Shown here one piece after another: positions 1 to 7,746 of a stretch of 11,924 bases of DNA (its first letter is position 1; each line of letters begins with the position of its first letter). The translations under genes and the position numbers were made by a program. The notes beneath the pieces are model-generated. The model made no database searches. It saw only the letters and a program-made list of their open reading frames with translations, and had not been told where the DNA came from. Origin of the DNA: Sinorhizobium sp. (GTDB lineage Bacteria > Pseudomonadota > Alphaproteobacteria > Rhizobiales > Rhizobiaceae); the NCBI GenBank assembly GCA_031178305.1, contig JAPSJG010000064.1, forward strand, positions 1 to 11,924, read 5' to 3'.

Positions 1-440
1 CATGCGATTGACCGATAAATGCCCATGGGAGGGAGGTAGGTGAAGACCCAGGTCAATGCAACGCCCTGGGAGAGTTCAGATGCCGCGGCATGTTGGCCGA
101 AAGTGGATGAAGATACGTATTTACAAAACATGCAAGTCCTTGAACAGCCATAAAAAAATCCCATTGATAAAGCGCCGAATGCCGCTAAGTTAGTGGAAGT
201 TCTGATGGATAGGGGCCCAAGGGGCTGGCCTGACGACTTTCCGTGCGCTGCTCCTGCACATAGTGCCGCGCCAGCTTGCCGGTCGCCGTGAGGCTTTCCC
301 GATCGGTTTCTCGCCGCTTCTGGACGCGTCCGGCGACGTATCGCAAGTTGAACATTCATCTTCTGAAGCCGGCCGAGCCACTCCGCGCTCCATACGGAAG
401 AACCGAGAGGTCCCTTGTGCGTCTGGCTTTGAGGTAGGAT
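1..440. other. Gene-free leader region upstream of cfa
   Basis: No convincing coding frame is visible here on either strand. The first 200 bases look more AT-rich than the rest of the window, including a run of seven A at 152-158. Small symmetric elements are present: a 12-bp perfect palindrome (80-91) and a 6-bp inverted repeat (47-52 with 65-70). The only open frame with a plausible start near the left edge is a 37-codon frame (GTG at 40, stop at 151-153) that resembles nothing known to me. The region probably carries the control signals of cfa and the end or upstream region of a gene outside the window. Confidence 0.6.
139..166 (+). promoter_or_regulatory. Candidate heat-shock sigma (RpoH-type) promoter for cfa
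   Basis: CTTGAA (139-144) is followed after 16 bases by CCATTG (161-166). As I recall it, the alphaproteobacterial RpoH pattern is CTTGAA, a spacer of about 16-18, then a C-rich CCAT-type -10. No better sigma-70 pair was found between here and the gene. It would give a long leader of about 265 bases before the cfa start. The match was made by eye and could be chance. Confidence 0.25.
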
Positions 441-1697
441 ATGAATGCAGCATTGTTGAAGTTGCTCCGCCGTCTTATCCAGCGGGGCAACCTGACGGTT
501 ATTTTTTCGTCGGGTGAAAAGGTTGTTCTCGGAGATGGCACGGGAAAATCCGCTGCCGTCCGCCTGACCGACGCCGGGGCGGAAAAGGCGATCCTGTATG
601 ATCCCGGGCTGAAATTCGGCGAAATGTACATGGACGGCCGAGCGGTCGTCGAGGAAGGGGATATCTTCGATGTCCTTGCGATCGCTAAGAGCAATGGTCT
701 GGAAAAGGCGGCGACTTTCGCCAACACAATTGTCGCGCTTGGGCACGTGCTGCGCCAGCAGGTGAAGAGCCGTGTGCCGGTCAACCGCAATCGCTACAAT
801 GTCGCCCATCACTATGATCTCGATGGCAAGCTCTTCAATCTCTTCCTCGACGAGGATTGGCAATATTCCTGCGCCTATTTCCACCCGCCGGGCATTTCGC
901 TCGACGAGGCGCAGCGTGCCAAGAAGCGGCACATTGCGGCCAAGCTGCTGCTCGAGCCCGGCCAGAAGGTGCTGGAAGTCGGATCCGGCTGGGGCGGCAT
1001 GGCCATGTACCTGGCGGAGTCGTCAGGTGTCGAGGTTACGGGCATCACGCTAAGCGAGGAGCAGCTCAAGGTCTCGCGCGAACGCGCGGCCAGGCGCGGG
1101 CTTTCCGATCGTGTCCGTTTCGAATTGCAGGACTACCGCACCATGCAGGGGCTGCAGTTCGATCGCATCGTCTCCGTCGGCATGTTCGAACATGTCGGCA
1201 TCGGCAATTACCGCATTTTCTTCCGCAAGATGAAGGAACTCCTGAAGCCCGACGGGGTGATGCTGCTGCATTCGATCGGCCAGGTGTACAAGCCCTGGGC
1301 CACTAATCCCTGGATCGAGAAATATATCTTCCCCGGCGGTTACATCCCCGCGCTTTCGGAGGTTCTTCCTCCTGTCGAGAGCACCCGATTGCTCGTAAAA
1401 GATATCGAAATCCTGCCGATGCACTATGCCTGGACGCTCAGGGCCTGGCGCGAGCGCTTCGTGGCGCGGCGGGAGGAGGCGATAAAGCTCTATGACGAGC
1501 GCTTCTTCCGGATGTGGGAATTCTATCTCGCTTCCTCGGAGACCGCCTTCCTCTACGATAAGCACTTCATCTTCCAACTCCAGCTCTCGCCATCGCTCGA
1601 GACGGTGCCGGTCTCGCGCGATTACATCGAAGCCAAGGAGCGCGAGCTGCTCGAATTTGAGAAGAACCGCCGGCGGCTGGAACTCATCGCCGTTTGA
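441..1697 (+). CDS. cfa: Cyclopropane-fatty-acyl-phospholipid synthase
   Basis: This S-adenosylmethionine-dependent methyltransferase adds a methylene bridge across cis double bonds of membrane phospholipid acyl chains, acting at the inner membrane and typically in stationary phase or acid stress. The 418-residue product has the family layout: an N-terminal lipid-binding part (about 1-120) and a methyltransferase domain (about 125-400). SAM motif I is VLEVGSGWGG (177-186), with Ser where E. coli has Cys. Residues corresponding to the bicarbonate/active-site set of E. coli Cfa are visible: Cys144 in YSCAYF, Glu250 in MFEHVG, His277 and Ile279 in LLHSIG, and Tyr329 in MHYAW. The ATG at 441 has a GAGGT Shine-Dalgarno-like sequence (431-435) five bases upstream. 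Rhizobia often carry more than one cfa paralogue; which one this is cannot be told here. A strong hairpin follows the stop codon. Confidence 0.93.
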   Translation: MNAALLKLLRRLIQRGNLTVIFSSGEKVVLGDGTGKSAAVRLTDAGAEKAILYDPGLKFGEMYMDGRAVVEEGDIFDVLAIAKSNGLEKAATFANTIVALGHVLRQQVKSRVPVNRNRYNVAHHYDLDGKLFNLFLDEDWQYSCAYFHPPGISLDEAQRAKKRHIAAKLLLEPGQKVLEVGSGWGGMAMYLAESSGVEVTGITLSEEQLKVSRERAARRGLSDRVRFELQDYRTMQGLQFDRIVSVGMFEHVGIGNYRIFFRKMKELLKPDGVMLLHSIGQVYKPWATNPWIEKYIFPGGYIPALSEVLPPVESTRLLVKDIEILPMHYAWTLRAWRERFVARREEAIKLYDERFFRMWEFYLASSETAFLYDKHFIFQLQLSPSLETVPVSRDYIEAKERELLEFEKNRRRLELIAV

Positions 1698-1705
1698 CGT
1701 AGTTG

Positions 1706-1747
1706 CCGACCCTCGTCCTGCTGCCGCGGCGGCGGGATGAGGGTCGG
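1706..1747 (+). terminator. Long GC-rich hairpin after cfa
   Basis: CCGACCCTC (1706-1714) pairs perfectly with GAGGGTCGG (1739-1747). Pairing continues inward, with a few G-T wobbles, to a four-base loop at 1725-1728, giving a stem of about 19 pairs. It starts 9 bases after the cfa stop. No T-run follows on either strand, so it may end transcription inefficiently, or protect the 3' end of the cfa mRNA. Confidence 0.6.
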
Positions 1748-1793
1748 AAACCTATCTCCTGTGGAGTTCCAATCGGCAATTTTCGCTCTTCCC

Positions 1794-1822
1794 TTGGCCT
1801 TCTCCGTCTGCGCCGGTATGGT
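1794..1822 (+). promoter_or_regulatory. Candidate sigma-70 promoter of tex
   Basis: TTGGCC (1794-1799), a 17-base spacer, then TATGGT (1817-1822). Each hexamer matches 4 of 6 consensus positions. Transcription would begin near 1829, about 23 bases before the tex ATG and downstream of the cfa hairpin, which fits tex being expressed independently of cfa. Assigned by eye. Confidence 0.38.
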
Positions 1823-1851
1823 CCCGCCGGAAACAGCAGACGGAATGCAGA

Positions 1852-4158
1852 ATGGTCACGACCGCAAAGCCCATTGCCACCATCATTGCAAGCGAGATCA
1901 AGGCGACCGACGCACAAGTCGCAGCCGCCGTCGAATTGCTCGATGGCGGCGCCACCGTGCCGTTCATCGCCCGCTATCGAAAGGAGGTTACCGGCGGTCT
2001 CGACGATACGCAGCTGCGTGTCCTGTCCGAGCGGCTCACCTACCTGCGCGAACTCGAGGCGCGCCGCGTGTCGATACTCGATTCCGTCCGCGGCCAGGGC
2101 AAGCTCACCGATGAGCTGGAGGGCAAGATTGCCGCCGCTGCCACCAAAGCGGAGCTCGAGGATATCTATCTGCCTTACAAGCCGAAACGGCGCACGAAGG
2201 CGGAAATCGCGCGCGAGCGCGGTCTCGGTGCGCTTGCCGAGGCGATCCTCGCCGACCAATCGATTGCGCCCGCCGACCGCGCGGCAGGCTTCCTTACCGC
2301 GGATGTGCCAGATGTGAAGGCTGCACTCGAGGGCGCTCGCGACATCATCGCCGAGAGCATGACCGAGAACGCCGACCTTCTCGGGCGCCTGCGCAACTAC
2401 ATGCGTGAAACGGCGTTGCTGCGCGCCAAGGTGGTCGATGGCAAGCAGGAGGCGGGAGCGAAATTTTCCGATTATTTCGATCACTCGGAGCGCTGGGCGA
2501 CGGCACCGGGTCACCGGGCGCTCGCCATGCTGCGCGGCTGGAACGAAGAGATCCTTTCCGTCGATATCGTCGTTGACCAGGAGGAACTGTCTCCGCACAA
2601 ACCCGTGGAGCGCATGATTGCGGCCGCCTATGAGGTCGGCGGGCAGATGCCCGGGGACAAATGGTTACTGGACGTCATCGGCTGGACCTGGCGCGTCAAG
2701 CTTTCGCTGTCGCTCTCGCTCGACCTGATGCGGGAACTGCGCGAGCGGGCGGAGGAGGAGGCGATCCGCGTCTTCGCGCGCAATCTCAAGGACCTGTTGC
2801 TTGCCGCACCCGCCGGCTCGCGTCCGACGATGGGCCTTGATCCCGGCATCCGCACCGGTGTCAAGGTCGCGATCGTCGACGGCACCGGCAAGCTCCTGGA
2901 CACGACCACGGTCTATCCTTTCCCGCCAAAGAACGACATTCGCGGCACCCAGGCCCAGCTCGCCTCGCTGGTGCGCAAGCACAAGGTCGAGTTGATCGCC
3001 ATCGGCAACGGCACTGGCAGTCGCGAAACGGAGAAGCTCGTCGCCGATATGCTGGCGCAGATGCCGGCGCCGAAGCCGACGAAGGTGATCGTCTCCGAAG
3101 CAGGCGCCTCGGTCTATTCCGCTTCGGAGACCGCGGCAGCGGAATTTCCGGACGTGGACGTCTCCCTGCGCGGCGCCGTATCGATCGCCCGGCGGCTGCA
3201 GGATCCGCTCGCCGAACTCGTCAAGATCGAGCCGAAGTCGATCGGCGTTGGGCAATACCAGCACGACGTCGACCAGTCGAAACTCAGCCGTTCGTTGGAC
3301 GCGGTGGTCGAAGATGCCGTCAATGCCGTCGGCGTTGACCTCAACACCGCTTCGGCTTCTCTCCTGGCGCGCGTCGCCGGTCTCGGCAGGTCGTCCGCGG
3401 AAGCAATCGTCGCGCATCGCAACGCGATGGGCCCCTTCGCCAGCCGGCAGGAACTCTTGAAGGTGCCGCGTCTCGGCGCACGCACCTTCGAGCAATGCGC
3501 CGGGTTCTTACGAATCCCGAATGGAACCGAGCCGCTCGATGCCTCCGCCGTGCATCCGGAAGCCTATGGCGTCGCCAAGAAGATCGTCGGTGCCTGTGGT
3601 CGTGACCTGCGCTCGCTGATGGGCGACAGTGCCGCCCTGAGGAAGCTCGACCCGAGGGTCTTCGTCGACGAGCGCTTCGGTCTTCCGACCGTCAAGGACA
3701 TTCTCGCGGAACTGGAAAAGCCCGGCCGCGACCCGCGTCCAAGCTTCAAGACCGCGACCTTTGCCGAGGGCATCGACGATATCAAGGACTTGAAGGTCGG
3801 CATGCAGCTCGAAGGGACGGTGACGAACGTTGCGGCCTTTGGCGCCTTCGTCGACATCGGCGTGCACCAGGATGGGCTCGTACACGTGTCGCAACTTGCA
3901 GATCGCTTCGTCAAGGATCCGCACGAGGTCGTCAAGGCCGGTGACGTCGTGCGGGTTCGCGTCACAGAAGTCGATGTCGCGCGAAAGCGCATCGGGCTTA
4001 CTATGCGCAAGGACGGCGGCCCCGATTCCCGGCGCGAGACGACGGGAGGTGCGCCGAACGGCGGCAATCGCAGCCAGGCCGCGCGCTCGCAAAAGCCGAG
4101 AGTACCCGCCCAAGGCGCCTTCGGCGCCGCCCTCATGGAAGCAATGAAGAAAAAGTAA
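1852..4158 (+). CDS. tex: Tex-family RNA-binding transcriptional accessory protein
   Basis: This is a highly conserved cytoplasmic nucleic-acid-binding protein (YhgF in E. coli) linked to transcription and RNA metabolism; its exact role remains unclear. At 768 residues it is full length for the family. Domains in order: an N-terminal helical Tex region (about 1-200) with the hallmark VPFIARYRKE (36-45); a central helical part; a YqgF/RNase H-like domain (about 325-440) opening with MGLDPGIRTG (327-336); tandem helix-hairpin-helix motifs (about 495-555); and a C-terminal S1 RNA-binding domain (about 648-720) containing AAFGAFVDIGVHQDGLVHVS (661-680). A basic, Gly/Asn/Arg-rich tail (721-768) follows. 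The ATG at 1852 is the first usable start in the frame; the open frame continues upstream only to a stop at 1738-1740 with no ATG, GTG or TTG. Its Shine-Dalgarno is weak (GGA at 1842-1844). Confidence 0.95.
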   Translation: MVTTAKPIATIIASEIKATDAQVAAAVELLDGGATVPFIARYRKEVTGGLDDTQLRVLSERLTYLRELEARRVSILDSVRGQGKLTDELEGKIAAAATKAELEDIYLPYKPKRRTKAEIARERGLGALAEAILADQSIAPADRAAGFLTADVPDVKAALEGARDIIAESMTENADLLGRLRNYMRETALLRAKVVDGKQEAGAKFSDYFDHSERWATAPGHRALAMLRGWNEEILSVDIVVDQEELSPHKPVERMIAAAYEVGGQMPGDKWLLDVIGWTWRVKLSLSLSLDLMRELRERAEEEAIRVFARNLKDLLLAAPAGSRPTMGLDPGIRTGVKVAIVDGTGKLLDTTTVYPFPPKNDIRGTQAQLASLVRKHKVELIAIGNGTGSRETEKLVADMLAQMPAPKPTKVIVSEAGASVYSASETAAAEFPDVDVSLRGAVSIARRLQDPLAELVKIEPKSIGVGQYQHDVDQSKLSRSLDAVVEDAVNAVGVDLNTASASLLARVAGLGRSSAEAIVAHRNAMGPFASRQELLKVPRLGARTFEQCAGFLRIPNGTEPLDASAVHPEAYGVAKKIVGACGRDLRSLMGDSAALRKLDPRVFVDERFGLPTVKDILAELEKPGRDPRPSFKTATFAEGIDDIKDLKVGMQLEGTVTNVAAFGAFVDIGVHQDGLVHVSQLADRFVKDPHEVVKAGDVVRVRVTEVDVARKRIGLTMRKDGGPDSRRETTGGAPNGGNRSQAARSQKPRVPAQGAFGAALMEAMKKK

Positions 4159-4261
4159 GCCCGGTCATGGAACGGCTCGCGCCAGGGAAACGTTACGGCA
4201 TCAGGCTCGGGCGTGACGGCCGCAGATGTATTTCAAGGATCGTTGAAACCCGTCATGCTCT

Positions 4262-4296
4262 TTGCGTCGACACCGTTCCTCACGGATAAGTGTCGA
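4262..4296 (+). promoter_or_regulatory. Candidate promoter with flanking inverted repeat
   Basis: TTGCGT (4262-4267), a 17-base spacer and GATAAG (4285-4290) form a weak sigma-70-like pair upstream of the small exported-protein gene. A perfect 7-bp inverted repeat, TCGACAC (4267-4273) and GTGTCGA (4290-4296), brackets the spacer and -10, as an operator might. Both calls are by eye. The rest of 4159-4374 shows no gene, and no strong terminator follows tex: only a 7-bp stem with one wobble (4191-4197 with 4212-4218) was seen. Confidence 0.25.
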
Positions 4297-4374
4297 GCGT
4301 GGTATGCCGGTCTTCGGCGGAACAGGTCAGCGGAAATCCTCTTCCACCGGTGCTCCCGGCGAAGGAGGTGCGTT

Positions 4375-4689
4375 ATGCTATCGAACATGATGCGCAGGCT
4401 TCCGCTGGCAATCCTTGCTCTGGCGGCCGTTGGCATTGGTCCGCAATCTTCAAGCGCGCAAGCCGTCGTAAACTGCGCCGACCGCACAAAGGTTGTGGAG
4501 TTTCTCGCTCGGCAATATGACGAAAAGCAAACTGCCGTCGGCTTCGTCAATCCCAAGGCGGTGATGGAGCTTTATGCTGCAGACAACGGCACCTGGACGC
4601 TGATCATCACCGATGTCTCGGGTCGGAGTTGCGTGATCCTCGCGGGAAAGAGCTGGGAGACCATTATTCCCGTCGGTCCGAAAGCGTGA
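4375..4689 (+). CDS. Small exported protein of unknown function
   Basis: The product is a 104-residue protein with a clear Sec signal peptide: MLSNMMRR, a hydrophobic core of roughly residues 9-22, and a likely cleavage after SSSAQA at residue 30. That leaves a mature periplasmic protein of about 74 residues. It has two cysteines, Cys34 near the new N-terminus and Cys86 in GRSCVILAG, which could form a disulfide. The pattern GTWTLIITD (72-80) followed by SGRSC and GKSWE resembles small exported proteins of unknown function common in Rhizobiales. The ATG at 4375 is chosen over a GTG at 4213 in the same frame, because a perfect AGGAGG (4363-4368) lies six bases before it and the signal peptide begins there. 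It lies between tex (same strand) and the convergent rkpK. I cannot assign a function. Confidence 0.8.
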   Translation: MLSNMMRRLPLAILALAAVGIGPQSSSAQAVVNCADRTKVVEFLARQYDEKQTAVGFVNPKAVMELYAADNGTWTLIITDVSGRSCVILAGKSWETIIPVGPKA

Positions 4690-4834
4690 GCGAGCGATAG
4701 CGCACGGCGCTCCATGCATGGCCGCGGATTGATTCTTCGTGGACGCACGATATCCCGAGCCTATCGGATCCAGAATCCGCGAAAGACGGCTTCTTTTCCC
4801 GAACCGCGCGCGGGCAAATCATCCTGTTTCAGTC

Positions 4835-4867
4835 GAGAGGGGATGCGGTGGTTCCCTATCCCCTCTC
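4835..4867. terminator. Hairpin between convergent genes (exported protein / rkpK)
   Basis: A 10-bp perfect inverted repeat, GAGAGGGGAT (4835-4844) and ATCCCCTCTC (4858-4867), encloses a 13-base loop. It lies 7 bases past the rkpK stop on the minus strand and about 145 bases past the small exported-protein gene on the plus strand. The position suits a shared terminator, best placed for rkpK. No T-run follows in either direction. Nothing else is seen in 4690-4834. Confidence 0.55.
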
Positions 4868-4874
4868 TCGCCAA

Positions 4875-6188
4875 TCAATCGGGCCTGCCGACGCTGGCAT
4901 AGCTGAAACCGTGCCTGGTGACCTCGTCCTTGCGGTAGATATTGCGCAGGTCGACGAGCAACGGCGTCTTCATCGCGGCCTTCAGCCGCGCGAAGTCCAG
5001 CGCCCGGAACTCGTTCCATTCGGTGACGATCACCAGCGCATCGGCACGCGCTGCCGCCTCGTAGGGGTCTTTCGCATATTCGATGCCGTCGATGACCTTG
5101 CGGGCATTATCCATGCCTTCCGGGTCATAGCCTGTGACCTCGGCGCCAGCGTCGTTGAGGGTCTGGACGATCGCGATCGCCGGGCTGTCGCGCATGTCGT
5201 CGGTATTCGGCTTGAAAGTGAGGCCGAGCACGGCGACTTTGCGGCCGCGCACGTCGCCGCCGGCGGCCGCGATCACCTTTCGGCCCATCGCCCGCTTGCG
5301 GTTGTCGTTGACGGCGACCGTGGTCTCGACCAGCCGCACCGGGCTGTCGTGGTCCTGCGCCGTCTTGACCAGCGCCAGGGTGTCCTTCGGGAAGCACGAG
5401 CCGCCATAGCCGGGGCCGGCGTGCAGGAACTTGGAGCCAATGCGTCCGTCGAGGCCTATACCGCGAGCGACGTCCTGGACATTGGCGCCGACCTTCTCGC
5501 AGAGATCGGCCATCTCGTTGATGAAGGTGATCTTCATTGCGAGGAATGCATTGCCGGCATATTTGATGAGTTCGGAGGTGCGGCGCGAGGTGAAGAGCAG
5601 CGGCGACTGATTGAGGTAGAGGGGACGATAGACCTCGGTCATCACAGCGCGGGCGCGATCACCATTGCCGTCGAGGCCGATAACGATTCGGTCGGGCCGT
5701 TTGAAATCCTCGATCGCCGCGCCTTCGCGCAAGAACTCCGGATTGGAGACAACCGCGAAGTCGGCCTCCGGATTGGTCTCGCGGATGATGCGCTCGACCT
5801 CGTCGCCGGTGCCGACCGGCACTGTCGATTTGGTCACGACCACCGTGAAGCCTGAGAGGTTGGCGGCGATCTCGCGTGCAGCCGCATAGACGTAGGAGAG
5901 GTCGGCATGGCCGTCGCCACGGCGCGACGGCGTGCCGACGGCGATAAAGACGACGTCGCTGCCGGCGACGGCGGACGTAAGCTCGGTCGTGAAATTCAGG
6001 CGTCCCGCGGCGACGTTGTGGGCAACGAGTTGGGCGAGGCCCGGTTCGAAGATAGGGATCTCTCCCTTCTTAAGTGCCGCGATCTTGTCCTCGTCCTTGT
6101 CGAGGCAGACGACGTCGTGCCCGAAATCCGCAAAGCACACGCCGGAAACCAGGCCGACATAGCCGGCGCCAATCATCGTTATCTTCAT
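4875..6188 (-). CDS. rkpK: UDP-glucose 6-dehydrogenase RkpK
   Basis: It oxidises UDP-glucose to UDP-glucuronate with two NAD+ in the cytoplasm, supplying uronic acid for surface polysaccharides. The 437-residue protein is full length. It begins with a Rossmann dinucleotide motif GAGYVG (7-12); the catalytic cysteine is Cys265 in GGSCFPKD (263-270); Lys209 (ELIKYAGN) and Glu151 (NPEFLREG) match conserved active-site residues. The C-terminal UDP-binding domain includes GLTFKPNTDDMRDSP (322-336). The ATG at 6188 follows an AAGGAAG ribosome-binding site on the minus strand. lpsL lies upstream on the same strand with a 136-bp gap in which I found no convincing promoter. In S. meliloti lpsL and rkpK form the rkp-2 locus for K-antigen and LPS synthesis, which supports the symbol. 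Confidence 0.94.
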   Translation of the reverse strand: MKITMIGAGYVGLVSGVCFADFGHDVVCLDKDEDKIAALKKGEIPIFEPGLAQLVAHNVAAGRLNFTTELTSAVAGSDVVFIAVGTPSRRGDGHADLSYVYAAAREIAANLSGFTVVVTKSTVPVGTGDEVERIIRETNPEADFAVVSNPEFLREGAAIEDFKRPDRIVIGLDGNGDRARAVMTEVYRPLYLNQSPLLFTSRRTSELIKYAGNAFLAMKITFINEMADLCEKVGANVQDVARGIGLDGRIGSKFLHAGPGYGGSCFPKDTLALVKTAQDHDSPVRLVETTVAVNDNRKRAMGRKVIAAAGGDVRGRKVAVLGLTFKPNTDDMRDSPAIAIVQTLNDAGAEVTGYDPEGMDNARKVIDGIEYAKDPYEAAARADALVIVTEWNEFRALDFARLKAAMKTPLLVDLRNIYRKDEVTRHGFSYASVGRPD

Positions 6189-6324
6189 CCGCTCTTCCTT
6201 TGTCGTTGGATATTCAAGGCTCTTGGGAGGTAAGCCTCATTCCATTGATAGGCAAATAGGACCGATTTTCGACCCACAAATGACAGGGGCCGGCTCGCTT
6301 TCTCCGGAGAGCCTCTTTCCCGGG

Positions 6325-7347
6325 TCAACCGGCCGTGCCGCCACGGTAATATTGCTCATACCATTTTACGAAGCGCTGAACGCCTTCCTCGACCGAAACG
6401 GAAGGCCTGAAACCCGTCAAAGCCTCGAGCAGCTCCGGCGAGGCGTAGGTGCGCGGAACGTCGCCTTGCTGCATCGGCAGCATGTTGCGGATCGCCGGCC
6501 GGCCGACGGCTTTTTCGACCGTTTCGACGAAGGCCATCAGGTCAATCGGCTGACCGCCGCCGATATTGACGACCCGGAACGGCGCATGACGCGAGAGTGT
6601 GTCCGCGGCCTTGTCCGCTGTGACGCGATTGTCCTGCGAGGGCGCGACATGCGAAAGCCGAAGGATGCCCTCGACGAGGTCGTCAATATAGGTGAAGTCA
6701 CGGCTCATCTTGCCTTCGCCGTATATGTCGATGGGGCGATCGTTGTGGATGGCGTCGACGAATTTGAAGAGCGCCATGTCCGGTCGCCCCCAGGGCCCGT
6801 ATACCGTGAAGAAGCGGAAGGCGGTCGTCGGCACCTTGTAAAGATGGGCGTAGCTGTGGGCCATCAGCTCCATCGATTTCTTTGTCGCCGCATAGATCGT
6901 CATCGGCTCGTCGGCACGATCCGTCTCGGCAAAGGGAACCTTCTCATTGGCGCCATAGATCGACGAAGTCGAAGCCAGCATAAGGTGCTTCGGGCCGATT
7001 GCCCTTGCGAGCTCGAGGATGTTCCACGAACCGACGAGGTTGGAATCCACGTAAGCCTTCGGATTTTCGAGGCTGTAGCGAACGCCAGCCTGTGCGGCGA
7101 GGTGGATGATGATCTCCGGCTCGGCAAGCTCCGCTGCACGATCGAGGGCTACCCGATCTTCGAGCATGGCGGTGACAGCCTTGAAGCCGTTCGACCGCTC
7201 GAGGGTCGCATGGCGGCGGGTTTTCAGCGTCACGTCGTAATAGGGTGTCATACCGTCGAAGCCGACCACGAAATGCCCATCGTCGAGCAGTCGCTTGGCG
7301 ACATGAAAGCCGATGAACCCCGCGGTGCCGGTGATGAGGTAACGCAC
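6325..7347 (-). CDS. lpsL: UDP-glucuronate 4-epimerase LpsL
   Basis: This extended short-chain dehydrogenase/reductase converts UDP-glucuronate, the RkpK product, to UDP-galacturonate for LPS and capsular polysaccharide. The 340-residue protein shows the NAD motif GTAGFIG (7-13), the catalytic Ser region STSSIYG (126-132), the Tyr152-x3-Lys156 pair (YAATK) and the family signature SRDFTYIDD (215-223). The start is GTG at 7345-7347. It is the first possible start codon after an in-frame stop 11 codons upstream, and the N-terminus MRYLITGTAGFIG is typical of the family. The Shine-Dalgarno is poor (GGGAT about nine bases upstream). The ArsR-type regulator ends 66 bp upstream on the same strand with no clear terminator between them, so read-through is possible. 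rkpK follows 136 bp downstream. Confidence 0.94.
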   Translation of the reverse strand: MRYLITGTAGFIGFHVAKRLLDDGHFVVGFDGMTPYYDVTLKTRRHATLERSNGFKAVTAMLEDRVALDRAAELAEPEIIIHLAAQAGVRYSLENPKAYVDSNLVGSWNILELARAIGPKHLMLASTSSIYGANEKVPFAETDRADEPMTIYAATKKSMELMAHSYAHLYKVPTTAFRFFTVYGPWGRPDMALFKFVDAIHNDRPIDIYGEGKMSRDFTYIDDLVEGILRLSHVAPSQDNRVTADKAADTLSRHAPFRVVNIGGGQPIDLMAFVETVEKAVGRPAIRNMLPMQQGDVPRTYASPELLEALTGFRPSVSVEEGVQRFVKWYEQYYRGGTAG

Positions 7348-7413
7348 GACGATATCCCAGATTGCAAGAACCGACCCCGTTCATACGCAGAAAGGCGGTT
7401 GATGGAAAGACCG

Positions 7414-7746
7414 TCACTCCGACTGCTTGTCGAGGTTCTGCTTGAGGGCAGTCAGCACGGACATCGCATGACCGGCATACTGGCTGATCCAGCGGTCGTG
7501 AATGGCTTGGATCGGCAGCGCATTCAAGTGGTTCCAGCGCTCCCGACCTTCGCGCCGAACGAGAACGAGGTTGGCGTCTTCCAACACCTTCAGATGCTGC
7601 ATGATGGTGCAGCGGTCGAGATTTGCGAATTGCTCGCAAATCATGCCTGTCGTTCGAGGAGCCTCCTTCAGTGCGTCAAGGATCTGCCGGCGCAGGCCAT
7701 TGGCCAGGGCCTTGAAGACAGCATCATCTTTCGAATCGATTGACAT
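7414..7746 (-). CDS. ArsR-family transcriptional regulator
   Basis: This is a 110-residue winged-helix repressor-type protein. The HTH spans about residues 31-62, with a recognition helix around DRCTIMQHLKVLEDANLV (44-61), followed by a wing VRREGRERWNHLN (63-75). The length and the QHLKVLEDANLV signature place it in the ArsR/SmtB superfamily, nearest to regulators paired with AHSA1/SRPBCC proteins. The CxC motif of arsenic/cadmium sensors (ELCVCDL type) is absent; the only cysteines are Cys37 and Cys46, so metal sensing is not supported. It is transcribed away from the SRPBCC-VOC operon, and its ATG lies inside an inverted repeat that is the likely operator, implying autorepression. No Shine-Dalgarno precedes the ATG, and no alternative upstream start gives a better context. 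The inducer is unknown. Confidence 0.88.
   Translation of the reverse strand: MSIDSKDDAVFKALANGLRRQILDALKEAPRTTGMICEQFANLDRCTIMQHLKVLEDANLVLVRREGRERWNHLNALPIQAIHDRWISQYAGHAMSVLTALKQNLDKQSE

Noticed and set aside
80..91. A 12-bp perfect palindrome, ATGCCGCGGCAT
   Set aside because: It is short, GC-rich and unconnected with a promoter or gene end. It is likely to occur by chance in DNA of this composition.
40..153. A 37-codon frame (GTG start, TAA stop) near the left edge, with GGAGG just upstream
   Set aside because: The Shine-Dalgarno spacing is only about 3 bases, the peptide resembles nothing known, and the codon use (for example TTA) differs from the genes around it. It is not listed as a gene.
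4213..4374. An N-terminal extension of the small exported protein from a GTG
   Set aside because: It would bury the signal peptide at residue 55, and the downstream ATG has a perfect AGGAGG at good spacing.
4848..5855. A 335-codon plus-strand frame opposite rkpK, and similar minus-strand frames opposite tex (1684-2598, 2665-3495, 3508-4113)
   Set aside because: All lie opposite well-supported genes, look like codon-bias shadows, and have no family features.
6223..7743. A 506-codon open frame on the plus strand covering all of lpsL and the ArsR-type gene
   Set aside because: It is antisense to two clear genes. Its protein has no recognisable domain, and long open antisense frames are expected from GC-rich codon use.
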